Positions 1 to 8,090 of a stretch of DNA of 64,000 nucleotides are shown here, piece after piece. The notes beneath the pieces were generated by a model. The model saw only the letters and a program-made list of their open reading frames with translations. It made no database searches and was not told the DNA's origin. Made by a program: the position numbers and the translations under genes. How positions within the stretch are numbered: position 1 is the first letter of the stretch; every line of letters starts with the position of its first letter. The DNA comes from an uncultured Brevundimonas sp. (GTDB lineage Bacteria; Pseudomonadota; Alphaproteobacteria; Caulobacterales; Caulobacteraceae). Where the stretch lies: positions 1 to 64,000 of the forward strand of contig NZ_CALMZS010000083.1 of NCBI RefSeq assembly GCF_937870815.1, in the 5' to 3' direction.

Positions 1-39
1 CAGCGTCAGCAGCAGCCCCGCCAGCGCCAGCCGCCTCAC
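1..39 (-). CDS. 5' end of a CDS cut by the window edge (signal-peptide-like)
   Basis: Only the first 13 codons are visible. A GTG start overlaps the TGA stop of the next gene upstream (GTGA). The translation, MRRLALAGLLLTL, has two arginines followed by a hydrophobic run, as in a signal peptide or membrane anchor. The overlap suggests translational coupling to the secreted protein at 36-716. The function cannot be told from this fragment. Confidence 0.5.
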   Translation of the reverse strand, partial: MRRLALAGLLLTL

Positions 40-716
40 GACCCGCCCCCGCCGATCAGCCGCAGCCCGGCGGCGAACAGGATGGCGTCCGCCTCGGCGC
101 AGTCCGGCGCCCCCTCGCAGATGAAGGTGACATTATAGGCGGCCCCGAACCGGCTGAAGGTCACATCGACCCCGTATTCGGTCCGCTCCGTGCGGATGTT
201 GGTCAGGCCCCGGGCCCGGGCCTGCGCCAGCGCCCGCCCGGCGGCGTCGGGAACCTGGGCGGCGGCGATCCGGGGGCCCGGGGCCGCCGTGACCGGCGCC
301 GCCGGGGCGGTCGGCCGAGCTGGCGCGCCCAGCGGCGACTGGAAGGCCATGGTCGCCCCGTAGATCTCGATGATCTGCTCGCCGCGCTGCACCGTCAGCA
401 TGTAGAAGCCGTCGCCGCCGTCGAACTCGGCCGAGGCCAGCAGGGCCGGGTCGGCGGGGGCCAGCACCGGCACGGCCGAGGCGTTGACCCGCCGCATGAA
501 GTCCGGGCTCTTGCCCTGCGCCAGCACCCCGCGCAGCCGCGCCGCCACGGGGTCCTCCCGGGCCTGCGCCAGCGCCGCGTTGTCCGCCCGGCTGGGGGTC
601 AGGGCCACCCGGGTGGCCGCGACCGGCGAGGGCGGCGGCTGCTGCGAGGTGGCGACGCCCGCCACGGCGGCGGCGGCGATCGCGCCCCCGGCCAGGGCCC
701 AATTCCGGATGCTCAT
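36..716 (-). CDS. Hypothetical secreted protein, Ala/Pro-rich
   Basis: 226 aa starting at MSIRNW. I chose this start over the ORF-track start because a GGGAGGGAG ribosome site lies just upstream of it. An N-terminal hydrophobic stretch (about residues 7-25, AIAAAAVAGVA) looks like a signal peptide. A Pro/Ala-rich linker (about residues 125-150) separates two small globular parts. The C-terminal part holds two cysteines (FICEGAPDC) that could form a disulfide, and ends in GGGGS. No family is recognised. It reads divergently from rpsB and is coupled to the partial gene at the window edge. Confidence 0.6.
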   Translation of the reverse strand: MSIRNWALAGGAIAAAAVAGVATSQQPPPSPVAATRVALTPSRADNAALAQAREDPVAARLRGVLAQGKSPDFMRRVNASAVPVLAPADPALLASAEFDGGDGFYMLTVQRGEQIIEIYGATMAFQSPLGAPARPTAPAAPVTAAPGPRIAAAQVPDAAGRALAQARARGLTNIRTERTEYGVDVTFSRFGAAYNVTFICEGAPDCAEADAILFAAGLRLIGGGGS

Positions 717-784
717 GGTGAACTCCCTCCCGAGCTTCACCATAGCGCCGTTATGCGACGCTGGCGAGATGGACGCCGCGCCGC

Positions 785-813
785 TTGCCTTTTCCCCCCA
801 TCCGGCCTACATG
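785..813 (+). promoter_or_regulatory. Candidate promoter of rpsB-tsf
   Basis: TTGCCT (785-790), a 17-nt spacer and TACATG (808-813) fit the Caulobacter-type -10 (TANAW). This leaves a leader of about 110 nt before the rpsB start, long enough for an S2 autoregulatory leader, though I did not recognise a defined fold. Confidence 0.35.
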
Positions 814-931
814 CCCGCCCACTTCACACGCAGGCGTGGCGCGGTCAGGGAGAAATCCTGTTCGCTCCATTCCGAGGGCTCCGGCCTTTACAGCGCCTGC
901 GGCGGATCAATCGGATAAAGGACGACCCCTC

Positions 932-1852
932 ATGGCCCTGCCAGATTTCTCCATGCGTTCGCTGCTCGAGGCCGGCGCGCATTTCGGCCACCAGACCCAC
1001 CGGTGGAACCCGAAGATGGAGCGCTACATCTTCGGATCGCGCTCGAACATCCACATCATCGACCTGTCGCAGTCCATCCCGCTGCTGCACCAGGCCCTGG
1101 TCGCCGTGCGCGAGGTCGCCGCCAAGGGCGGTCGCGTCCTGTTCGTCGGCACCAAGCGCCAGGCCGCCGACCCGGTGGCCGAGGCCGCCCAGCGCTGCGC
1201 CCAGTACTATATGAACAACCGCTGGCTCGGCGGCACCCTGACCAACTGGCGCACCGTCTCGGGCTCGATCGCCCGCCTGCGCGAGCTGGAAGGCCTGCTG
1301 GAAGCCGGCGGCGAGGGCCGGGTCAAGAAGGAGCTGCTCAACCTGCAGCGCGAGAAGGAAAAGCTCGAGCTGTCGCTGGGCGGCATCAAGGACATGGGCG
1401 GCATCCCCGACATCATGTTCGTGATCGACACCAACAAGGAGGCCATCGCCATCCTCGAGGCCCGCAAGCTGAACATCCCGATCATCGCCATTCTCGACAC
1501 CAATTCGGATCCGGACGGCATCACCTATCCGATCCCGGGCAACGACGACGCCGCCCGCGCCATCCAGACCTATTGCGACCTGATCGCCGACGCCGTCCTC
1601 GACGGCCTGGCCGCCGGCGCCGCCTCCTCGGGCGTGGACCTGGGGGCCTCGGTCAATCCGGAAGAGCCGATGCTGCGCGAGGCCAGGGCGCCGAAGGCCG
1701 CCCCGGCCGATGAGGCCGTCCCGGCCGGCGCCGAAGGCGTCGCCGCCGAGCTGGAGGCCGCCGCGGAACAGCCCCCGGTCGCCGACGAGGCCGCCCAGGA
1801 AGCGACCTCGGACGCCAACGACGCCGTCGAAACGGAGCCGGCCCAGGTCTGA
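932..1852 (+). CDS. rpsB: 30S ribosomal protein S2
   Basis: Component of the small ribosomal subunit, needed for S1 binding. The start at [19 protein letters not shown] matches the family and follows an AAAGGA site; the ORF-track extension upstream is not real. Family landmarks are [28 protein letters not shown] and the late PDIMFVID segment. At 306 aa it is longer than the roughly 240-aa E. coli protein because of an acidic Ala/Glu-rich tail after about residue 245, as in other alphaproteobacteria. It is followed by tsf after 91 nt, the usual rpsB-tsf pair. Confidence 0.97.
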   Translation: MALPDFSMRSLLEAGAHFGHQTHRWNPKMERYIFGSRSNIHIIDLSQSIPLLHQALVAVREVAAKGGRVLFVGTKRQAADPVAEAAQRCAQYYMNNRWLGGTLTNWRTVSGSIARLRELEGLLEAGGEGRVKKELLNLQREKEKLELSLGGIKDMGGIPDIMFVIDTNKEAIAILEARKLNIPIIAILDTNSDPDGITYPIPGNDDAARAIQTYCDLIADAVLDGLAAGAASSGVDLGASVNPEEPMLREARAPKAAPADEAVPAGAEGVAAELEAAAEQPPVADEAAQEATSDANDAVETEPAQV

Positions 1853-1943
1853 TCGGCCTCGTCCGCCCGACGGCGAACTGAATACGCGGCCGGGCCCGGC
1901 GGGGCCCGGCCGTTCCCGCATACGCACACTCCAGGAGACTACC

Positions 1944-2885
1944 ATGGCCGAGATCACCGCCGCCCTCGTGATGGAACTGCGCGCCAGGTCCGGCGTCGGC
2001 ATGATGGACTGCAAGAAGGCCCTGCAGGAGACCGGCGGCGACCTCGACGCCGCGATCGACTGGCTGCGCGCCAAGGGCCTGTCCAAGGCCGCCAAGAAGG
2101 CCGACCGCGTCGCCGCCGAGGGTCTGGTCGCCGTGGCCTCGAAGGAAGCCGGGGCCGGCGAGATCGGCGCCGCCGTCGAGTTCAACGCCGAGACCGACTT
2201 CGTCGCCCGCAACGAGCTGTTCCAGAACGCCGCCCGGAAATTCGCCGAGCTGGGCCTCGAGCACGCCACCGTCGAGGGCCTGCACGGCGCCGAACTGGAA
2301 GCCGGCAAGACGGTCCAGGACGAGGTCACCCAGCTGATCGCCACCGTCGGCGAGAACATGCAGCTGCGCCGCGCCGCCCGCCTGTCGGTCGACGAGGGGG
2401 TGGTCGCCTCCTATGTCCACAACGCCGTGTCGCCGGGCCTCGGCCGCATCGGCGTGCTGGTCGCCCTGCATGGCGGCGGCGACAAGGCCGCCCTGCGCGA
2501 GCTGGGCCGCAAGATCGCCATGCACGTGGCCGCCACGGCGCCGCTGTCGCTGAACACCGACGACCTCGACCCGGCGACCATCGAGAAGGAACGCCAGGTC
2601 CTGACCGAAAAGGCCAGGGAAGACGGCCGCCCCGAGAACATGATCGACAAGATCGTCTCGGGTCAGATCGCCAAATTCCAGAAGGACGTGGTGCTGACCA
2701 AACAGCCGTTCGTGATGAACCCGGACGTGACCATCGAGCAGCTGGTCGCCGACACCGGCAAGGAATTGGGCGCGCCCGGCCTGCACCTGGCCGGCTTCGT
2801 CCGCCTGGCGCTGGGCGAGGGCGTCGAGAAGGTCGAGGGCCCCGACTTCGCCGCCGAAGTCGCCTCGATGACCGAAGGAAAATAG
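1944..2885 (+). CDS. tsf: Translation elongation factor Ts
   Basis: Nucleotide exchange factor that reloads EF-Tu with GTP. 313 aa from an ATG preceded by AGGAG. The N-terminal UBA-like domain carries [12 protein letters not shown], followed by the conserved [13 protein letters not shown] core (about residues 75-90). The rest is the usual coiled-coil and C-terminal module, and length is normal. It is co-transcribed with rpsB and ends 33 nt before a strong intrinsic terminator. pyrH and frr, which often follow tsf, are not here. Confidence 0.97.
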   Translation: MAEITAALVMELRARSGVGMMDCKKALQETGGDLDAAIDWLRAKGLSKAAKKADRVAAEGLVAVASKEAGAGEIGAAVEFNAETDFVARNELFQNAARKFAELGLEHATVEGLHGAELEAGKTVQDEVTQLIATVGENMQLRRAARLSVDEGVVASYVHNAVSPGLGRIGVLVALHGGGDKAALRELGRKIAMHVAATAPLSLNTDDLDPATIEKERQVLTEKAREDGRPENMIDKIVSGQIAKFQKDVVLTKQPFVMNPDVTIEQLVADTGKELGAPGLHLAGFVRLALGEGVEKVEGPDFAAEVASMTEGK

Positions 2886-2917
2886 GCCCGTCTCCGCTCC
2901 GGCGACGGTTGATCGAA

Positions 2918-2950
2918 GGGGCGGGCGGCCCGGGTCGCCGGCCCCTTTTT
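2918..2950 (+). terminator. Rho-independent terminator after tsf
   Basis: GGGGC and GGCG pair with CGCC and GCCCC around one G-G mismatch, followed directly by TTTTT. It lies 33 nt after the tsf stop and closes the rpsB-tsf unit. Confidence 0.8.
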
Positions 2951-3057
2951 CGCGGGCCGGGCGGGTCGCCGCCGCCGGCGACATCGACGGCGACCGGGCC
3001 GGAAGGCCGCAGCGAACCGGCCTTCTCCCGCGCCGCCGGACCGGCTAAGTCCTCCCC

Positions 3058-3483
3058 ATGATCGGAAGACTGAACCACGTCGGCGTCGCCACCCCGTCCA
3101 TCGAGGCCAGCGTCGCCCTGTACCGCGACCTGCTCGGGGCGACCCGGGCGCAGGCGCCGTTCGACCTGCCGGCCCAGGGCGTGCGGGTCTGCTTCATCGA
3201 CCTGCCCAACGCCCAGATCGAGCTGATCGAGCCGCTCGGCGACGACAGTCCGATCCACGGCTTCCTCGCCAAGAATCCGAAGGGCGGCCAGCATCACGTC
3301 TGTTTCGAGGTCGAGGATATCCTCGCCGCCCGCGACGACTTGCGGGCGAAGGGGGCGACCATCCTCGGCACGGGCGAGCCGCGCATCGGCGCCCACGGCA
3401 CGCCGGTCCTCTTCGTCCATCCGAAGGACATGGGCGGGGTGCTGGTCGAGCTGATGGAAACGCCCAAGGACGGAGCCCACTGA
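3058..3483 (+). CDS. mce: Methylmalonyl-CoA epimerase (VOC superfamily)
   Basis: Interconverts (R)- and (S)-methylmalonyl-CoA, linking propionyl-CoA breakdown to succinyl-CoA. 141 aa, the normal length for a two-module vicinal-oxygen-chelate fold. Metal and catalytic positions are visible in LNHVGVATPS, in QIELIEPL, in GGQHHVCFEV, and in the closing VLVELME glutamate strand. The TGA stop overlaps the ATG of the DUF1467 gene (TGATG), so the two are likely co-translated. Methylmalonyl-CoA mutase is not in the window. Confidence 0.92.
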   Translation: MIGRLNHVGVATPSIEASVALYRDLLGATRAQAPFDLPAQGVRVCFIDLPNAQIELIEPLGDDSPIHGFLAKNPKGGQHHVCFEVEDILAARDDLRAKGATILGTGEPRIGAHGTPVLFVHPKDMGGVLVELMETPKDGAH

Positions 3484-3761
3484 TGGACATGCCCATCGGT
3501 CCGGTCACCATGCTGGCCATCTACATCGTCTGCTGGTGGGTGGTGCTGTTCGCCGTCCTGCCGCTGGGCATGTCCCAGGGCGCCCAGGACCGTCCCACCG
3601 ACGGGGCCCAGTGGGGCGCCCCGGCCGACCCGCGGCTGAAGCGAAAATTCCTCACCACCAGCTGGGTGTCGCTGATCGTCTGGGCGGTGGTCATGGGGCT
3701 GATCCTGATCGGCTGGATGCCGCTGCCCGACCTGGCCCCGCCGGCCGGGGTCAGGCCGTGA
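3483..3761 (+). CDS. DUF1467 family small membrane protein
   Basis: 92 aa with two predicted transmembrane helices, about residues 8-28 (AIYIVCWWVVLFAVLPLG) and 60-80 (VSLIVWAVVMGLILIGW), joined by a polar loop with DPRLKRKFLTTSW. This matches the alphaproteobacterial DUF1467 family, often found between an epimerase gene and proS. Function unknown. Its start overlaps the mce stop by one nucleotide. Confidence 0.85.
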   Translation: MDMPIGPVTMLAIYIVCWWVVLFAVLPLGMSQGAQDRPTDGAQWGAPADPRLKRKFLTTSWVSLIVWAVVMGLILIGWMPLPDLAPPAGVRP

Positions 3762-4069
3762 CCGATCGCCTGTTCCTCCAGGCCCGCGCCGTCGTCCCCC
3801 ACCTCGCCGCCCGTTACGGCGTCGGAAGGCCGCATCCGTGAGCAGGGGCTAGGGTCTGGGGGCTAGGGTCTAGGGATCCGCCGAAGCTGGCAGCCGCATG
3901 CGACCCAGTCCGCCTTGGCCTGTCTCAAGCGCCAACCCTGCCTCCTGACCCTAGCCCCCTAGCCCCTAGCCCCTAGCCCCTAGCCCCTATTCCCTTTCTC
4001 GGCCTAGCTTTCGCCCCGCCGTCCCGGCTAAAGCTCGTCCCCCCACGCCTCCCACGCCGGATTCCGCCC
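3762..4069 (+). other. Intergenic stretch before proS
   Basis: 308 nt without a convincing gene. Most of it is a repeat structure of CTAG-containing heptamers (see the repeat entry). A 27-codon GTG ORF (3758-3841) overlaps the DUF1467 stop as GTGA but has no recognisable product. No clear promoter for proS was found. Confidence 0.6.
3844..3994. repeat. Inverted arrays of CTAGCCC heptamers
   Basis: The right arm (3949-3994) has about five near-tandem CTAGCCC units. The left arm (3844-3876) carries the complementary GGGCTAG/GGTCTAGG units. The arms are separated by about 72 nt of ordinary sequence and could fold into a long imperfect hairpin. CTAG is usually rare in proteobacterial DNA, so clustering it this densely is unusual. 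Confidence 0.75.
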
Positions 4070-5386
4070 ATGCGCCTGTCGCGCTACTTCCTCCCCACCC
4101 TGAAAGAAGCGCCCTCCGACGCCCAGATCGTCTCGCACCAGCTGATGCTGCGCGCCGGCCTGATCAGGCAGGAGGCCGCCGGCATCTACGCCTGGCTGCC
4201 GCTGGGGCTGCGGGTGCTGAAGAAGATCGAGCGGATCGTGCGCGAGGAGCAGGAGCGGGCGGGGGCCGTCGAACTGCTGATGCCGACCCTCCAGCTCGCC
4301 GACCTGTGGCGCGAGTCGGGCCGCTACGACGCCTACGGCCCCGAGATGCTGCGCATCACCGACCGCCACGAGCGCGAACTGCTCTACGGCCCGACCAATG
4401 AGGAGATGATCACCGACATCTTCCGCGGCTTCGTCAAGAGCTACAAGGCGCTGCCGCTCAACCTCTTCCACATCCAGTGGAAATTCCGCGACGAGCGCCG
4501 CCCCCGCTTCGGCGTCATGCGCGGCCGCGAATTCCTGATGAAGGACGCCTACAGCTTCGACATCGACGAGGCCTCGGCCCGCCGCGCCTACAACCGCATG
4601 TTCGTGGCCTACCTCAACACCTTCGCCCGCATGGGGCTGAAGGCCGTGCCGATGCGCGCCGACACCGGCCCGATCGGCGGCGACCTCTCCCACGAGTTCA
4701 TCGTCCTCGCCGACACCGGCGAGAGCGCCGTCTTCTGCGACCACAAGCTGGTCGAGCTGCCCGCCCCCGGCGCCGACGTCGACTGGGACGACCTGCAGTC
4801 AATCGTTGATCAGCGAACCTCGCCCTACGCCGCCACCGAGGAGATGCACGACGAGGCCCGCTTCCACGCCGAGACGGCCGAGGGCGACCGTCTCTCGGCC
4901 CGCGGCATCGAGGTCGGCCACATCTTCTATTTCGGGACCAGATACTCGGAGCCGATGAAGGCCCTGGTCGCCGGCCCCGACGGCCGCGACGTCCCGGTCC
5001 ACATGGGCAGCTACGGCGTCGGCGTGTCGCGCCTGCTGGGCGCCATCATCGAGGCCAGCCACGACGAGGGCGGCATCGTCTGGCCCGACGCCGTCGCCCC
5101 CTTCGACGTCGTCGTCATCAACCTGCGCGCCAACGACCAGGCCTGCTCGGCCGCCTGCGAGGACGCCGTGGCCCGGCTCGAGGCCGCCGGCAAGGACGTG
5201 CTCTACGACGACACCGACGAGCGTCCGGGCGGCAAATTCGCCACCGCCGACCTGATCGGCGTGCCGTGGCAGCTGACCATCGGGCCCCGGGGCCTCGCCG
5301 ACGGCGTCGTCGAGCTCAAGCGCCGCGCCACCGGCGAGAAGGTCTCCATCCCCCTCGACGTGGCCCTGGCGAGGCTGACCGCATGA
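4070..5386 (+). CDS. proS: Prolyl-tRNA synthetase, short alphaproteobacterial type
   Basis: Class II aminoacyl-tRNA synthetase that charges tRNA-Pro. At 438 aa it lacks the roughly 180-aa INS editing domain present between motifs 2 and 3 in E. coli ProRS, as is normal in alphaproteobacteria. Visible are [21 protein letters not shown] (N-terminal), the GPTNEEMIT motif, motif 2 around [17 protein letters not shown], and motif 3 [13 protein letters not shown]. The C-terminal anticodon-binding domain begins near [10 protein letters not shown]. It is the first gene of a proS-lolC-lolD run; the lolC ATG overlaps its TGA. Confidence 0.96.
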   Translation: MRLSRYFLPTLKEAPSDAQIVSHQLMLRAGLIRQEAAGIYAWLPLGLRVLKKIERIVREEQERAGAVELLMPTLQLADLWRESGRYDAYGPEMLRITDRHERELLYGPTNEEMITDIFRGFVKSYKALPLNLFHIQWKFRDERRPRFGVMRGREFLMKDAYSFDIDEASARRAYNRMFVAYLNTFARMGLKAVPMRADTGPIGGDLSHEFIVLADTGESAVFCDHKLVELPAPGADVDWDDLQSIVDQRTSPYAATEEMHDEARFHAETAEGDRLSARGIEVGHIFYFGTRYSEPMKALVAGPDGRDVPVHMGSYGVGVSRLLGAIIEASHDEGGIVWPDAVAPFDVVVINLRANDQACSAACEDAVARLEAAGKDVLYDDTDERPGGKFATADLIGVPWQLTIGPRGLADGVVELKRRATGEKVSIPLDVALARLTA

Positions 5387-6687
5387 CGGACGCGACGGCG
5401 CCTGTGAAACCGGTCAAACCGGCCGGGCCCTTTTCGGCCTGGGAGTTCGGCCTCGCCCTGCGCTATCTGCGGGCCCGGCGGCGCGAGGGCGGCATCGCCC
5501 TGATCGCCGTCATCTCCTATGTCGCCATCGCCCTGGCGGTGATGGCCCTGATCGTGGTGATGAGCATCATGGCCGGCTTCCGCAACGAGCTGCTCGACCG
5601 GATGCTGTCCTTCAACGGCCACATGTACGTCGAGGGCCGGATCCTCGTCGATCCCGACCGCGACGCCGCCCTCGCGCGCATCGCCGCCGTCCCCGGGGTG
5701 GTCAGCGTCACCCCCCTGGTCGAGAGCCAGAGCATCGTCCGCGCCGCCGGCGTCACCACCGGGGCCCTGGTCCGCGGCATCCGCCCGCAGGACCTCGGCT
5801 CGATGCGGTACGTCAACGACAGCCTCGCCGGAGAGGCCCGGCGCAGCTTCGGCCAGGGCCCGTACGGGGGCGACGACGTCCTGATCGGCAAGGCCCTCGC
5901 CGACGGCATGGGGCTGCGCGTCGGCGATCCGGTCACCCTCTATTCGCCGACCGGCGCCGGCAGCGCCATCGGCAACCTCGGGGGGCTCGAGAAGACCTAC
6001 CGGGTCGGCGGCCTGTTCAGCTCCGGCGCCGCCGATTTCGACCGCGCCTACATCTTCATGCCGCTGGAGCAGGCCCAGCTGTTCTTCGCCAAGGAGGGCG
6101 TCTGGGACGTCGTCGAGCTCAAGGTGGCCGAGCCGGACCGCGTCGGCGACCTGCTGCTCCCGGTCCGCGAGGCGGCGGGGCCCGGCGCCGTCGTCAGCGA
6201 CTGGCGCGACCGGCTGGCCGCCTTCTGGGGCGCGCTCAAGGTCGAGCGGGTGGCGATGAGCATCATCCTCGGCCTCGTGGTGGCCATCGCCGCGCTCAAC
6301 ATCATCTCCGGCATCGTCATGCTGGTGAAGAACAAGACCCGCGACATCGCCATCCTGCGCACCGTCGGGGCCAGCCAGTCGTCGATGCTGCGCATCTTCT
6401 TCATCGCCGGCGCGGCCATCGGCGTGGCCGGCACCGTCACCGGCCTGGTCCTCGGCCTGGTGTTCTGCCTGAACATCGCCGCCATCCAGCATTTCCTCGA
6501 ATGGCTGTTCCAGGTCCGGCTGTTCGACGCCGATGTCTATATGCTCGAGGCCATCCCGGCCGAGGTCGACCCGTGGGACGTCGTCTGGGTCACCCTGTGG
6601 TCGGTGTTCATGTCCTGCGTGGCCAGCCTGCTGCCCTCGTGGCGGGCCGCCCGGATGGATCCGGTGGAGGCCCTGCGCTATGAATAG
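5383..6687 (+). CDS. lolC: Lipoprotein-releasing ABC transporter permease, LolC/LolE family
   Basis: Inner-membrane part of the Lol complex, which extracts outer-membrane lipoproteins and passes them to LolA. The true start is [11 protein letters not shown], with ATGA overlap to proS; the longer ORF is out of context. 434 aa. TM1 is about residues 40-65 ([20 protein letters not shown]), then a large periplasmic MacB-type domain, then three C-terminal helices with the FtsX core ([33 protein letters not shown]). Only one permease gene is present beside lolD, so it may work as a homodimer (LolF-like) unless a second copy lies elsewhere. Confidence 0.9.
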   Translation: MTDATAPVKPVKPAGPFSAWEFGLALRYLRARRREGGIALIAVISYVAIALAVMALIVVMSIMAGFRNELLDRMLSFNGHMYVEGRILVDPDRDAALARIAAVPGVVSVTPLVESQSIVRAAGVTTGALVRGIRPQDLGSMRYVNDSLAGEARRSFGQGPYGGDDVLIGKALADGMGLRVGDPVTLYSPTGAGSAIGNLGGLEKTYRVGGLFSSGAADFDRAYIFMPLEQAQLFFAKEGVWDVVELKVAEPDRVGDLLLPVREAAGPGAVVSDWRDRLAAFWGALKVERVAMSIILGLVVAIAALNIISGIVMLVKNKTRDIAILRTVGASQSSMLRIFFIAGAAIGVAGTVTGLVLGLVFCLNIAAIQHFLEWLFQVRLFDADVYMLEAIPAEVDPWDVVWVTLWSVFMSCVASLLPSWRAARMDPVEALRYE

Positions 6688-7387
6688 CGCCCAGCCCGTC
6701 CTCTCGGTCCGCGGCGTCACCCGCACCTATGACTCCGCCGCCGGCCCCCTGACCGTGCTCAAGGGCGTCGACCTCGACGTCATGCCCGGCGAGGTCGTCG
6801 GCCTGATCGGCCCGTCCGGCTCCGGCAAGTCGTCCCTGCTGCACGCCGCCGGCCTGCTGGAGCGGCCCAGCTCGGGCGAGATCCGCATCGACGGCCGCGA
6901 CGTCGGCGACCTGCCCGAGCGGGCCCGCACCCACATCCGCCTGGCCAGCATCGGCTTCGTCTACCAGTTCCACCATCTGCTGGCCGAGTTCGACGCCCGC
7001 GACAACGTCGCCCTGCCGCTGCGCATCGCCGGGGTGAAACAGGCCGAGGCCCGCGCCCGCGCCGCCGAGGTGCTGACCGCCCTCGGCCTCGGCGAGCGGC
7101 TGAGCCACCAGCCGGCCCAGATGTCGGGTGGCGAGCAGCAGCGCGTCGCCGTCGCCCGCGCCCTGGCCAACCGCCCGCGCCTGCTGCTGGCCGACGAGCC
7201 GACCGGCAACCTCGACCCCGCCACCAGCCAGACCGTGTTCGAGGCCCTGCACGACCTGGTCAAACAGACCGGCGTCGCCGCCCTGATCGCCACCCACAAC
7301 ATGGAGCTGGCCGGCCACATGGACCGCGTCTTCGCCCTCAAGGACGGCCATCTGGAGGAACGCCCGGCCAAGAGCCACGAATACTGA
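6680..7387 (+). CDS. lolD: Lipoprotein-releasing ABC transporter ATPase
   Basis: Cytoplasmic ATPase of the Lol complex. 235 aa from [10 protein letters not shown]; the ATG overlaps the end of lolC by 8 nt. Walker A is GPSGSGKSS (about residues 43-51), the Q-loop region is VYQFHHLLAEFDA (LolD-typical), the signature is MSGGEQQRVAVARAL, and Walker B is LLLADEPTGNLD, followed by the H-loop ATHN. It is the last gene of the proS-lolC-lolD unit and is followed by a structured repeat. Confidence 0.94.
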   Translation: MNSAQPVLSVRGVTRTYDSAAGPLTVLKGVDLDVMPGEVVGLIGPSGSGKSSLLHAAGLLERPSSGEIRIDGRDVGDLPERARTHIRLASIGFVYQFHHLLAEFDARDNVALPLRIAGVKQAEARARAAEVLTALGLGERLSHQPAQMSGGEQQRVAVARALANRPRLLLADEPTGNLDPATSQTVFEALHDLVKQTGVAALIATHNMELAGHMDRVFALKDGHLEERPAKSHEY

Positions 7388-7399
7388 CGCCGGCGGCCT

Positions 7400-7465
7400 G
7401 TCTCCTCCCTGTCGGCAAAGCGAACGGGGAGGGGGACCGCGAAGCGGTGGAGCGGTGGAGGAGAC
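7400..7465. repeat. Structured palindromic element between convergent genes
   Basis: GTCTCCTCC (7400-7408) pairs perfectly with GGAGGAGAC (7457-7465). Inside is a small ACCGC-GAA-GCGGT hairpin. It sits between lolD and the oppositely oriented small gene at 7468, so it could serve as a bidirectional terminator. The inner wording resembles REP-like intergenic elements of alphaproteobacteria. Confidence 0.55.
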
Positions 7466-7467
7466 CC

Positions 7468-7584
7468 CTATTTCTTTCCCGGAACCTGGGTGAAGGGCGA
7501 GGTCCCCACCGACACCGCCGGCTTCGGCTTCTCCGCCTTCGGCTTGCGGATTTCCTTGTTGCTGCGCGCTTGACCCTTGGCCAT
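7468..7584 (-). CDS. Small Lys/Pro-rich conserved hypothetical protein
   Basis: 38 aa from MAKGQARSNKEIRKPKAEKPK, with an alternative start three codons earlier (MTVMAKGQ, 7593). Strongly basic in the first 23 residues, then a neutral SVGTSPFTQVPGKK tail. Small proteins with this MAKGQxRSNKExRKPKxEK pattern recur in alphaproteobacteria, to my knowledge without a known function; the charge suggests nucleic acid or ribosome binding. The longer ORF-track version runs into the SOS promoter region and is unlikely. Confidence 0.7.
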   Translation of the reverse strand: MAKGQARSNKEIRKPKAEKPKPAVSVGTSPFTQVPGKK

Positions 7585-7683
7585 GACCGTCATCCCGCGA
7601 CGCCGGCCCGCCGGAAGGGCGGATGTCTGGCGGCGTCGGCTGCCGACAGCATAACAGACCCGCGCGCCGGGCGGCGAATGGTC

Positions 7684-7712
7684 TTGACGGGAACACAACA
7701 AGAACATAGAAC
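7684..7712 (+). promoter_or_regulatory. Promoter of the small SOS peptide gene
   Basis: TTGACG (7684-7689), a 17-nt spacer and TAGAAC (7707-7712). The -10 fits TANAWC, the housekeeping -10 core of Caulobacter. Predicted transcription starts near 7719, giving a leader of about 24 nt. LexA boxes overlap the spacer and the -10. Confidence 0.75.
7691..7705 (+). promoter_or_regulatory. LexA box 1 (GAAC-N7-GAAC)
   Basis: GAACACAACAAGAAC is an exact match to the alphaproteobacterial direct-repeat LexA operator, GTTC-N7-GTTC read on the other strand. It lies in the -35/-10 spacer, where bound LexA would block RNA polymerase. Confidence 0.8.
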
Positions 7713-7723
7713 ATTACCGGAAC
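7709..7723 (+). promoter_or_regulatory. LexA box 2 (GAAC-N7-GAAC)
   Basis: GAACATTACCGGAAC is a second exact match, 18 bp downstream of the first. It overlaps the -10 element and the predicted start site, so two LexA dimers could occupy the promoter. Confidence 0.78.
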
Positions 7724-7742
7724 ACGCGAGGAGGAGGCCGTC

Positions 7743-7838
7743 ATGGCGCGTTGGGTTCGGGATGGATTGTCGCTGGCGTCGTGCGGCGGCTTCGTCTGGG
7801 TGATGTGGCAGGCGGCCCTGCTGGCCACAGCGGCCTGA
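7743..7838 (+). CDS. sidA: SOS-induced 31-aa membrane peptide, SidA-like cell division inhibitor
   Basis: Too short for the ORF track. A strong GAGGAGG site lies 6-11 nt before the ATG. The product MARWVRDGLSLASCGGFVWV continues into MWQAALLATAA: a basic N-terminus, then one hydrophobic helix (about residues 9-30). In Caulobacter crescentus, SidA is a 29-aa inner-membrane peptide, induced through LexA, that binds FtsW and FtsN and delays division during DNA damage. Here size, topology and SOS control agree, and the gene lies upstream of dnaE. I cannot align it to SidA, so the name rests on context and architecture. Another SOS-regulated micropeptide is the main alternative. Confidence 0.65.
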   Translation: MARWVRDGLSLASCGGFVWVMWQAALLATAA

Positions 7839-7893
7839 TGTGGATCGGGGAGCTGCAGGTCGCTGGACCCGAGGCCATTGCCCGCGCGCCCAT

Positions 7894-7963
7894 GTCGACC
7901 CTGCCGACTCCGCCACACCGAATTCCGGCGCCGACCCTGCCGACTCCGCCACTGCGTTTTTTC
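7894..7963 (-). repeat. Dispersed repeat, copy A (two units)
   Basis: Two units of about 27 nt (7894-7920 and 7930-7956) contain GAGTCGGCAGGGTCGGC-type cores on the minus strand. They are flanked by GAAAAAACG on one side and joined by GGCGCCGGAATTC. The same arrangement occurs at 21362-21440 in the opposite orientation. An 8-bp inverted repeat, GGCGCCGA/TCGGCGCC (7927-7934, 7962-7969), encloses one unit and could form a hairpin. Confidence 0.75.
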
Positions 7964-8090
7964 GGCGCCCGCCGGCTAATCCACAGCCGGTCCCCCGTCG
8001 CGCCGCCCCGTCCGCCGCTTTCGGGTGTCCCGGTCGCCCGCGATGTGAGACTCGGTTCATGACAGGCGCGCCGCCGACGAAGGACCCGGT

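Noticed and set aside
3758-3841. 27-codon ORF overlapping the DUF1467 stop as GTGA
   Set aside because: The junction looks like others here, but there is no ribosome site of its own, no recognisable peptide and only 27 codons.
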